Part shown: positions 25,275 through 35,285 of the stretch, one piece after another | Layout: each line of letters begins with the position of its first letter | Numbering within the stretch: the first letter of the stretch is position 1 | DNA from: Drosophila miranda | Taxonomy: Eukaryota > Arthropoda > Insecta > Diptera > Drosophilidae | NCBI RefSeq assembly: GCF_003369915.1 | Contig: NC_046673.1 | Span: 8,168,001-8,232,000 of the forward strand | Reading direction: 5' to 3' | DNA length: 64,000 nucleotides | Notes under the pieces: generated by a model | Database searches by the model: none | What the model saw: only the letters and a program-made list of their open reading frames with translations | What the model was told of the DNA's origin: nothing | Translations under genes and position numbers: made by a program

Positions 25275-26503
25275 AGTCTGCCGAAGATCAATCATAGTTA
25301 ATGCGGTTTTCTGTATGAGTACTCGTACGTGTCGTGTCTGTAATTAAACAGAACAACTACATTTACTGTTCCTAAGCTTGAAATGCTTGGGAATAAAAGA
25401 TGCTTTTTTGCTTCAAAACTAATTTTACTTGTAAGAGCTCAGACACAAGCTCTTCAACATTCAGAAATCAACATTCAAACGGCGCCCTCAATTTAAGCAC
25501 ACCACAGACCTTAAAGTTCACCAAACGTGGCAAACTCAACATTATTAGCTTGGAAACATGGCGTGCAACTGGATGTAATGTATGTATGTATGCGAGTATG
25601 ATGGATTTACCAAGTCTCGAAATCTTGTGACAAAGGCATGCATACAATTTGAATTTTGTTCCGGTTCGTTTCTTTGATTTAGAGTATTTTAGGATACTAG
25701 AACTTTTTAAAGAATACAACAGTATTTTTAAATACCCTCATGCAATATACGAATGTAATAAACTGACATAGTTATGTACATACGTATGTACATAAGATGT
25801 TACATAATTTAATTAGAAAATGTTTGGGTATTGTCCATGAGAGTATTCATGGTGCGACACGCATCTAAATTTTTGCTTTGCACATTCCCGTCGGAAAGCG
25901 CGCTATTGACAATTGATTTGAAATATATATAAAACAAATTCCATTTATATTTATGCATATTTATTTAAGTATATATGTATATATTTCTTCTTATATCGTT
26001 TATTTAGACACATCATTATTTTAGTTATAATAAACAAAGAAGTCAAGAACCGACGGCGTTTACCTAATTTTTATAATTTATAAATTATAATCAATCTGTT
26101 TAAAATAAGGAAATAAATGTTATAAATTAATTATTGTAATTTATTATTATTATATTTGTATAAATTATATTATTGTAATATTTTATATTTTGTAATACAA
26201 ATCAAACAAATAACAGCTTTTATTTTATTTCCCGCGCCCTAGTGTATCATACCCCCACCACTTGCCCATTCATCATTTATTTTGTGGCGGCAGGTCAGTT
26301 CATCAATAGACACAAAACAAGAACCAAACTTTAATTTCAGTTCTAGGGGCCAGCAATACTAGAACACACACACGTGTGAGAATACGTGAGAATACGTGTG
26401 CACCCATACATGCAAATATGCTGGAGGCACAACAGAAAATATAAATTAGCATCAGCATCAGATCTCTGAAAACGAAAAAAGGACTCAAACACATATTTTT
26501 GTC
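25275..26503. other. white 3' UTR and AT-rich flank inside the element, unit A
   Basis: After the white stop codon comes a probable 3' UTR with AATAAA at 25392. A long AT-rich tract follows (about 25900-26230, with TATATA and TTATTA runs), then a non-coding segment with a CA/CACGTG patch at about 26363-26375. No gene is seen. Units B and C carry the same sequence at 35286-36514 and 45138-46366. Confidence 0.6.
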
Positions 26504-26549
26504 GAAACATATTGCGGTGTACTAACTCATGCAAAGATGTTCTCTCTGC
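26504..26549. repeat. 46-bp direct repeat, right copy (unit A)
   Basis: Partner of 22804-22849, same orientation, a few base differences. It directly adjoins the segment leading into the right TIR. Confidence 0.8.
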
Positions 26550-26564
26550 GCTCTCTCATGATGA

Positions 26565-26680
26565 CGAGTCAGTACCCGAACTCCAGAGCCGAGGTCTCTG
26601 GGGTATTCAAACTGGTAACTCATCGTGTGACGCTTTTTAGCATGAACTGGCATATCTATGAATATACTGTATGGTTAGTG
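26565..26680 (-). repeat. Right terminal inverted repeat, unit A element
   Basis: Reverse complement of the left TIR (21864-21979), ending CTGTATGGTTAGTG and followed by the target duplicate GTTTCAT. Confidence 0.85.
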
Positions 26681-27149
26681 GTTTCATCCATGGTTTCATA
26701 TATTAATTTATGCATTTATTTATTAACAACGATAATGATTCCGGAAATACTCTATGCTCCATCCCATTGTGCATTACGGTCCTGCTTACCAATAGTCTGT
26801 CCGAAATCTGTCTGGCCCTTGAAATCCAAAACAAATCGAAATCAGTTTCGGGCAGTCCTCACAATTGTAGTGGATGTCTTAGTCTTTAATTCATGAATGT
26901 ATCCTGTCTTAACAAAATCTAAATTAACGTTCATGTATATACATAGGATGTACTCAATTCAAAAACAAAGGTCAGAATGTCACTAATGTACTGGGAAACA
27001 GCCATCTGATGTGGCTCACTTGAATGAGCTATTAATTAAATGTTTTCATACCCAGTTGCTCGTGTTATTTGATGGGTTTCATTCGATGTATCATTTAGAT
27101 TTATTCTTATAAGTTCTTTATTGTGTTTTTTTTATTGGTTTGGAAAGGT

Positions 27150-27470
27150 GTTGTACAATCTGATTTCTGGCAACCCCCATCTCATATCGGACAGAGCACT
27201 ATGGCACTAGACTTCGCTAACTTTTCCGCGAAGAGAGAGATAGTCTCTTTACGCGTCTCCTGGCAATCAATAAACAATCTTAGCCAAAAGGCATAGTAAG
27301 CGAGAGCCTTGTAGCTTCATTAGAGATTGCAACTGATCCAATATAATACAAATACATAAAACTTGTATATTTTTTGTTTTTATTCAACTGCTGCTTACAA
27401 CAGAAACGAGATCCTGAGATCAAAGCAATATAAGTAATCGCAATTGATTCTGCATTAAGGGTTGCGCTGC
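27150..27470. repeat. Unit-terminal spacer, unit A
   Basis: About 320 bp present at the right end of units A, B (37155-37475) and C (47007-47323) but absent at both outer flanks of the array and from D. It contains the phrase 'cgcgaagagagagatagtctc' and no gene. Its limits mark the amplification breakpoints: similarity to D stops after 'tggaaaggt', and similarity to the left edge of unit A starts at 'gcacgg'. Confidence 0.75.
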
Positions 27471-27685
27471 GCACGGCTGCGTCTGCGCAATCCGTTTGAT
27501 AATCGCATCGCTCATTCGTAATGTTAGCAAGCCACAAATCAGCTGTTTTTGTGCATCGATTTCCGATGTTCGATCAAAGTCGATAGCAGCTATGATTCTC
27601 TCTCTCTCTATTGCAATTTTCTTATTATATTGGAATCGCCATTTACGAGTACATTGCTAAAGAAATCGAACAACAAAAAAAGAGC

Positions 27686-29479
27686 ATGGAACCCGGGGAA
27701 AAGAATGTGAGTAGAAAAGACGGATGGGATGGGAACGTGCAACACATAAATGTCTCGTTGCTAATAAATTGCCACGCAGAAGCAGAAGCCGACACAGGAA
27801 AAAGAGAAGAACAAGTCTGAAGACGCAGCCTCGGATGCCGTAGGCTCCGGCGTGCGTAAATCGGACGGGGATCTCGTCGATTTTTACGAGGGCGTTGCAC
27901 TCGGACCGCCCCAGCAACGGATGCTCTGCAAAGCCGTACCAGAGAATGTGCTCGCGGACTATGAGCAGATGTTCGAGACGATCGGGAATGTCATCCAGGA
28001 AATAGTTGACTTCGGTAAGTACGAAGTATACCTGATGCTGTATCCCCCTCTGGCCATCAGCTACCTGCAAATGGTGTGGAGCGGCAAGTATGAGAGGGCC
28101 ATATCCTTCGTGGGTAGGAACGAATACAAGTTGGACGATTCCTACAAGAGGCGCGTCGAAAATCTGAAGCGCATCCGCACGCCAGAAAACCTGCCGTAAA
28201 GAGCCCAGGAGCTGCTATCTGGTGCGGACACAGTGGAGATATTCATGGCCAGGAGCACCTCGAACCAGTTCAAAGTACTCCAATCTCAGTTTTGGACGAA
28301 GGGGCAGCTCAAGACGTTCTTGTCCCACTTTAAAATCTTCATCTACTCTGATGAGATGATGCCCCAGGCGCGTATCCACCTCGATCGTCCTTTGCCGGCG
28401 CCATTTGCCTGGGCTTCCGTGGACGCCATTCCGGACTGGCCGTTCGATCGAATAAGTTACCCAACCTGAGCACTTACATGGCCGAGCCCATGAACATTGA
28501 CGATGATGTGACTTGCGCGACGCTTTCAGAAGACCATTGCAGCGTGGCATTTGGCACTGCCTCCGGCATGGTCCACATCGTGGCCGTGAACAAGGACTGG
28601 CTACACATGAACATGGTGCGAAGGGAGAAGCTCTTTACCGCCCACCAGGAGCCGGTCCTGGCCTGCGCTGGAGACCGCCAGCCTCTCACCTCCTCGGCGG
28701 ACCGCATGCGGCTGTGGTGCACACGCACCGGGTTTTGTCAGAAGGTGTTTGCGCACCACGGGGCCATGAGTGTGGCGTTCGACCCGAAGGGCTGCTACTT
28801 TGCCAGCGCCTCCAACGATAATGTGGCGCGCGTGTGGAGAGTGGATCCCGCAGAGCACTTTGTGAGTTTCTTCGGTCACTTGGCACGATTGGAGGTGTGC
28901 CTTTTCCATCCGAATGGAAAGTACCTGGCCACTGGATCGGCAGACGCCACCGGCAGAATCTGGGACTGCGAGAAACGCACTCAAATGCGACTCTTCCGCG
29001 GCCACAAGGCCCCCATCACTGCCATGGCGTACTCCGTATGCGGGCGCTACCTGGTCTCTGGTGGCCGAGATGACCTGATCATTGTCTGGGACACAACCAC
29101 CGAGCGAATAACCTGCAGCCTGACCCAGCCCAACGCAAAGATTGCCTCGATCGATTTCTCCTACTGCAACAATCTGCTGGTTGTTTGGAGCCAGGACTGC
29201 CATCTGAGCCCTTGGGAGTTTCAGCTGCTCGTCAAGTGCCCCGAGAAGAAGGTTTCGTCCACCCAAGGCACCAAAGCAAGTGAGCTGGCGCTAATCAGCA
29301 CGATTCAGGCCTGTAAAAATGGAATTTTCCTTCAAAGTGGGTTCGTCGGCCGCGATGCCCTGATTGTCATCTGGACGATGAGTTCTCGGAAGGTAATAGA
29401 GTTAAGCCCGAAAGCAGCCGAGAAGAAGACTGCCCTTGTGAAAGCTCTTGAAACTTTTACGTTGAATGTTGAGAAATGA
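27686..29479 (+). pseudogene. TAF5-like gene copy, unit B, keeps the N-terminal domain (broken)
   Basis: The longest copy in the array. MEPGEKN is followed by a GTGAGT donor and intron-like DNA. An NTD2-like segment then reads from about 27829 (DFYEGVALGPPQQRMLCKAVPENVLADYEQMFETIGN...YKRRVENLKRIRTPENLP) and aligns with residues of the intact paralog at 56756-58748. At 28197 a TAA interrupts what is a glutamate codon in that paralog. A second interruption near 28466, with a frame shift into MAEPMNIDDD, separates it from the WD40 part. The WD40 part itself is open from 28478 to 29479 (333 residues) with blades including RIWDCEK and IVWDTTT. A C-terminal-only protein could be made, but as a TAF5-like gene it looks broken. 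This unit preserves the ancestral layout that A, C and D lost. Confidence 0.8.
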
Positions 29480-29823
29480 TGAGATTGGTAGGTCGTGTCT
29501 CAGTTAAATGAAGTTCTTAAACTAATCATATTCCATTGGCATATTCTATTACACCTTCAGATGCAGAAATAGCTTCTCGGACCCAGGCGCTGAGGCGAGT
29601 CATCGATGGAAAGCACCGTCGAGTCCATGAATATACATTCGATTCATTTATATAAACGTAAACATACACAGCCCAAACTTCAAACATTAAAACTAACCAT
29701 TCGGATCCCACTCATTGCTTGAGCTGTAAGTTTCCACTGGTCAAAGCAAAGGCCTTCCCTGATTTTATGTGCAACTTTGTTCTCTTTTTCAGAATATATA
29801 TCAATGATTCCGGCATTCCCTGA

Positions 29824-30024
29824 GTGGCCCCAAAAGACTATTTTAAATATCGTAGACAAGTGCTAAAAGTGGTTCGCGGTTGCATTCAACTGTTTTGTGG
29901 TCTGGCTTCCAGCCCACCCACGCGAATGCACAACAAATGGAGCAACAATTTATGGACCGGCACAAACCCTCTGAAAGACGAACCGAATGAATTAAGTAAA
30001 ATTTCTATTTCGAAAAATTACTGA
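29824..30024 (+). CDS. Small unknown ORF, unit B
   Basis: Same 66-codon frame as in unit A with minor replacements (MAPKDYFKY... ending SISKNY). It carries the 26-bp segment found in A, B and D but not in C. Function unknown; possibly one exon of a decayed small gene. Confidence 0.3.
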   Translation: MAPKDYFKYRRQVLKVVRGCIQLFCGLASSPPTRMHNKWSNNLWTGTNPLKDEPNELSKISISKNY

Positions 30025-31114
30025 TTAATTACTATCTTGCAGACATTGAATTTTGTGTTTGGGACAATTGGAAATGGCTTTATTTATGATCATCCATTGA
30101 GGGCTCAGCACACATACATATGTAGGAACATGTGCATAATTGATTATAGATATGTATATATATACTACAATATGTGAGAATTAGGGACCGCAGCTGCTGG
30201 AACCTCAAAAAATATGTCCAAGGAATGAATGTGTAATATTTCAATCTAAGCAATTAAGTGATGTCCAGACACAGTGTCTTTCTTTTCCCTTCCCTCTTGG
30301 ATCCAGGGAAGAGGATTCGAATTGGGATTGGGATTGGAAATACAACTAACCTAATCTATGCAATCAAATTGATATCAGTTAAGATTTTCAAACTTATATT
30401 GCTTATTAGTTACATTATCTATTGCTTATAACGACCTTTGGGTATGACTACTACTACAAATTTCGTTGGCCCTTTAAACGTCGCCCCAAAGGAACAACTA
30501 TTTCATCGAGGCTCACTATCAGAAATGATAGCAAGACTATCTTTGTAAAATATACACCGTGAAAAGAAGGGGATTGAAAATGAAAAGAACATACATCTGC
30601 ACTCCAAAATAGTAGATTATCTGAGTAATAGTTGCTCGTTATAACAATCGTACACAAATTCGTAGTTCGTGGCATTTTATTGATACAAGTGTCATGCGTT
30701 TGATTGAGTTTCAAGATGTTTCAGTTATAATAATTGCACAATCGAAGCATGTACGTAATGAGTATTATGTAATTCTTAAACTGCTGTTGTTGAGTAGAAA
30801 GTTTAAGGAAAACCGCTGTTAAGTTTGTTGCGATACGCCAGGGCATTTCCAAATGATGTAGAATCGATACTGTTTCCTTTGAAAATATATTTTCGGATCC
30901 TCCGACTCCAGCAGAGTGGCACATTGTGGATGAGCAAAGAAGGCCAGATGCTGATGAAAAAACATTTATATTGCATAGATCCCTTTCAAGTTATTTAATT
31001 AGCCACTTACCAATCTGGAATGGCAAATTAAGGATGACTTCGATTTTTTGTAGTATTTCTAAACAAATTTTGTGGATGTGGTGCCTAAGCGTGGAGCAGT
31101 ACTTTTTCAGCTTT

Positions 31115-31696
31115 CTAGTGGAGTTTCTGGAAGACGTGTTTAGCTTTCAGACCAGCCCACATGGCAATGAGAAGAGTAACCAAGTACATCAACAGAAGAT
31201 TGTTAACGATTGAACCAATCCAAGCCATGGCCAGGAGGACCAAGCTTTCCACAATCAGGAGGCTGGTCGACTTGCGTTCCTTGAATAGATACTGATACCA
31301 TGCTGCCAAGCTTTCCTTGATGATGTACATCTGTCCGCAAACAGACTCGAATTTTGCCTCGTTGTCGCTATCCCAAATTAAGGCATTCCAAAACAAGCCG
31401 GCAATTTTGGTTGGGAAAAAGTCGAAAATGAAATCCGGCCGATCCAGGCACCACAGAAGAAAATAGTGCGAAATGGTAGTCAGCAATGCCAGGAGAGACA
31501 TAAGAGTTATCACCGATAGATCCATGTACCACAGAACGAAATAAGCGACGCTTATGCCCCCAAATACCACCACGGGGTAGTATTTTTTCTCCCAGGTAAG
31601 GACACCATAGGCACTCACTATAGGCGCTTGAAATCGCTCCAAATCATGCTTAAGCTTGATCACCTTTTCGTTTTTACCAATGTCCGATTCTGTCAT
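31115..31696 (-). CDS. ARL6IP1-like ER membrane protein, unit B
   Basis: Open 193-residue copy of the unit A gene, same hydrophobic-hairpin layout. Differences include MTESD for MTASD and KKYYP for KNYYP (both shared with unit D) and TSLLIVE for TGLVIVE. A DRE motif lies upstream at 31847-31854. Confidence 0.85.
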   Translation of the reverse strand: MTESDIGKNEKVIKLKHDLERFQAPIVSAYGVLTWEKKYYPVVVFGGISVAYFVLWYMDLSVITLMSLLALLTTISHYFLLWCLDRPDFIFDFFPTKIAGLFWNALIWDSDNEAKFESVCGQMYIIKESLAAWYQYLFKERKSTSLLIVESLVLLAMAWIGSIVNNLLLMYLVTLLIAMWAGLKAKHVFQKLH

Positions 31697-33130
31697 CTTT
31701 GTGCTTCGTTGCGTTTCGAGTTCAATTGGAGTTTTGAACGTAGTCTCTTTAAGTAGTCTTTAATTTAAGCAAAAAGTCGCTTTTTTATTGCCAGCCAACG
31801 TTAATGCATCAAATGAGAGGTGTCAATGTCAAACCATCGAAGGTTCTATCGATAGTTTCGATGTATTACTGCAATCCGGTTTCATCACTAGCCATACAGT
31901 ATATATATAGATGTGCCAGTTCATGCTAGAAAGCGTCACACGATGAGTTACCAGTTCGAATACCCCAGAGACCTCGGCTCTGGCGTTCGGGTACAGACGC
32001 GTTTCGTACTGGGAACTAGTTCGGAGGTGGTGATATCACCACTCCCTAACAGACTAGGGGTACTCTCTTTACTAACCCTTAACAATGCTTTTCATCATTT
32101 CCATTTTTACCCGCAATGTCCTACGACATGCGGACCAGCGACACCACATCGTTTACCCCCGAGCTAGTGATATGGGTACTCGTCTAATAGCTAGTGAAAT
32201 GGGTACCCATGTAGTAGCTAATAAAATGGGTACCCATGAAGTAGGTTATCAATCTTCATTTCATTTTATATTTACATTTTTATTTTATTAAATATTTCAT
32301 TTTAGTTTTTAAATTTACTAATTAAGGTTTGCTGTTCGCGGTGGTACTTATATTATATCTTATATTTCTTTATTAAGCCTACGCAAATGCCGTATACATT
32401 TTTAATTAAATTGCTTTGACTTACTGTTAATTGAACTAAAATTGAATAATTATAATCACTTGGTCAGCCGCACTGATTAGCACAAACACCAAACGCAAAA
32501 AACATTCCAGCAATGCAATGACCGAAAACAGAAAAGGGAAAGGAGAAGAGCAGATCAACATCATTTTTAGCTACCTACTCTCTTAATTTTCCTCTCATGC
32601 TTTTTCGTTTCTTCGTCTACTGGTGAGACGTTGCATCCCAACCGAACTAGTTCGGTGGCTGGTGCGCGGTGGGTTGTAGAGTATACAGAGCAACATTTTT
32701 TGTCTCTTCTTTGAGTGGTACGGCGTTCGTTTACCATAGGGTTAGCCCGGAAAGTACCCATGTAGGAACCAGCCAAATCAGTAGTTCGCGCATGGTCAAT
32801 CGCCACCGCCAGTACTAGAGGGAACATATTGCGGTGTACTAACACATGCAAAGATGTTCTCCCTGCACTAGTACTCAGACCGACGAAATATGTTGGTGAC
32901 AAAATCAGGGATGATATTCGTATGGAAACGATTCAAATGCTTATGATCAACAAAATATGTCGCAGACGAGTACTCAGATCCGAAAAAAGCAAACTCCGAT
33001 TAATACTGGAAAAGCAACCGATGATATTTGTTGGGCATACCGATAGACATATCGATTAACATAACGTCAAAAAAGCAGGAAATGACAAGCACATTTTATT
33101 GAAATCAGAAAAAAAGTACAGAAAACAAAA

Positions 33131-34087
33131 ATGAAGAACTCCATAAAAGAAGAATTTGTGTCTAAGGTCTGCTACGACCTGAGCCGCTGCTGGCAATCAG
33201 TGGAGACTCCCCACTACTCGAATGTTGTCTACCGCCTGATGACATACAATCTGTTGGCCCCGGATATGGTAGTGAAGCACAAGTCGCACTATGGGGGCAT
33301 CGAAGAGCAGCATCTGAATTGGGGAAATCGTCTGAACAAGCTCACGCAAGAGGTGCAAGTCCTCAATCCGGACATCCTCTGTCTGCAGGAGATGCAGTGC
33401 AGTCAGCTGCCGCAGATCATGCGACGCTTCAAGGCGACCACCATGCGGAGCTACAATTACATATTCCAGCAAAAGTTGGAGAGCGAATCCGATGGTATAG
33501 CCATCATCTACGATATGAAAAAGCTCGAGCTGATCGGCCATCGGGCCTTGGGGCGCCAAATCCAGGAGCCCAACAAGCGTGCGGACTTCGATCGCTTTGC
33601 CCTCATGGGAAAGTTCAACCTGACCGGTACTCCCAAGCAGCTGATCGTGTGCAGTGCCCACCTACTGCAGGGCACTCCCCTGGGTACGGATGGGCGCCCA
33701 GACATTGTGCAACGTCTGCGCAGCGAACTACTCCAATATAGCCACGACTACGAGAACAACAGCTGCATTCCAATCATCCTCGGAGGAGACTTCAACTTTT
33801 CGAGCGGCACCAAACCCTTCCGCACCCTGACGACGCCCGCCGTCTATTCAGCCTGTTCCAAGCAGTTGGTGCCCGTCTACAGCACTGCCACCAAGCAGGT
33901 GTCCGCCTACGACTCGAAGCAGGGCTGGATTGATGCCGATCATATTTTCTACTCGAAGGGCTGTCCGCGCTACAATATACGTCTTTGCAGCTACTACCTG
34001 CTGCCACGCATCTGCTTGGAGCAACTACCCAACCATTTCCTCGGCTCAGACCACTACTCTCTGGCCGTCAATTTCACTGTGAATTAG
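33131..34087 (+). CDS. Angel-type EEP protein, unit B
   Basis: Intact 318-residue copy inside the element with all catalytic landmarks of unit A (TYN, LQE, SDG, SAH, GGDFN, SDH). It differs by only a few residues, for example CSQLPQ for CSHLPQ and DRFALMG for DRFGLMG. AATAAA follows the stop. Confidence 0.8.
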   Translation: MKNSIKEEFVSKVCYDLSRCWQSVETPHYSNVVYRLMTYNLLAPDMVVKHKSHYGGIEEQHLNWGNRLNKLTQEVQVLNPDILCLQEMQCSQLPQIMRRFKATTMRSYNYIFQQKLESESDGIAIIYDMKKLELIGHRALGRQIQEPNKRADFDRFALMGKFNLTGTPKQLIVCSAHLLQGTPLGTDGRPDIVQRLRSELLQYSHDYENNSCIPIILGGDFNFSSGTKPFRTLTTPAVYSACSKQLVPVYSTATKQVSAYDSKQGWIDADHIFYSKGCPRYNIRLCSYYLLPRICLEQLPNHFLGSDHYSLAVNFTVN

Positions 34088-34194
34088 GTGACAGCTGAAA
34101 TGAGCGTGCTCCCATCCCACTACAAACTAACTCTATGTTCAATCGTTTAATAAAATGTAAACAATATATATTTCTATATCTATTAATCTTTCAG

Positions 34195-35285
34195 TGTTGG
34201 GGCCCAGTGTCCGACTAATTACAACCCGGCGGACTTCTACGTTCAGGTCCTGGCCGTTGTACCAGGCCGCGAGGCTGAGTCCAGAGAGAGGATTGCCAAG
34301 ATATGCGATAACTTTGCCGTCAGCAAAGTGGCCCGGGAAATTTAGCAGCTGCTGGCCACCAAGAATCTCGAGCAGCCCCTGGAGCAGCCCGAAAATGGTT
34401 ATACGTACAAGGCCACCTGGTTTATGCAGTTCCGGGCAGTGCTCTGGCGTTCCTGGCTATCCGTGCTGAAGGAACCGTTGCTGGTCAAAGTACGACTCAT
34501 TCAGACAACGGTAAGAAGAGGAGGCGGAGCAGGAGATGAAGATGAAGATGAGGGGTATCGAACCGCTACTGGTACTTCACCACTATGTTTTCGCCACTAT
34601 CAATGTGAGTTCAAGTCCCCCTCTAACGCCTCTTATATATATTAATTTATTTCATATATTTTCTCCTTAGGTTTTCACATCGGAGCTGCCGGTATTTATG
34701 AGAGAAGCCCGAAGTCGTCTGTACAGATGTGACACGTACTTCTTGGGCAAGACCATAGCAGAGCTGCCGTTGTTCCTCACCGTTCCCTTGGTATTCACTG
34801 CAATTGCCTATCCAATGATTGGACTCAGGCCGGGCGTGATGCACTTCTTCAACTGCCTGGCACTGGTCACATTGGTGGCCAATGTGTCGACATCGTTCGG
34901 ATATCTGATATCCTGTGCCAGCTCCTCCACCTCGATGGCCCTGTCGGTGGGCCCACCAGTCATTATCCCGTTCCTGCTGTTCGGTGGGTTCTTTTTGAAT
35001 TCCGGGTCGGTGCCCGTCTATCTGAAGTGGCTGTCGTATCTGTCCTGGTTCCGGTACGCCAACGAGGGGCTGCTCATCAACCAGTGGGCGGATGTGGAGG
35101 CAGGTGAAATCAGTTGCACCTCCTCGAACACGACGTGCCCCAGCTCCGGCAAGGTCATCCTAGAGACCCTAAACTTCTCGGCTGAGGATTTGCCCCTGGA
35201 TTACGTGGGACTGGGCATCTTAATTGTTAGCTTTAGGGTATTGGCTTATCTGGCACTGAGACTCAGGGCCAGACGCAAGGAGTAG
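34195..35285 (+). pseudogene. w: 3' fragment of white, unit B, middle exon lost and stop gained
   Basis: Same structure as in unit A: exon 34195-34510, deleted middle exon, last exon 34671-35285 ending RARRKE. A TAG replaces the codon after REI/REM near 34342-34344 (in unit A this region reads REMEQLL), so even the partial frame is interrupted. The last exon is open and nearly identical to White. Confidence 0.88.

Larger units (their letters stand above)
21864..26680. mobile_element. Gene-carrying foldback-like TIR element, unit A
   Basis: The 4.8-kb insert starts CACTAACCATACAG and ends CTGTATGGTTAGTG, with TIRs extending over about 116 bp. It is flanked by the 7-bp duplication GTTTCAT (21857-21863 and 26681-26687). 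Because of the bases at the junctions, a 9-bp duplication GGTTTCATC with TIRs shortened by one base fits equally. Unit D has the same locus without the insert. The left arm (21980-22850) holds 27-bp tandem repeats and palindromes; no transposase is recognisable, so it is non-autonomous. It contains host genes: an angel-type nuclease and the 3' part of white. A 7-bp duplication with CA..TG ends would suit the P/Galileo group of foldback elements; 9 bp would suit FB or Mutator-like elements. The family is unresolved. Confidence 0.85.
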
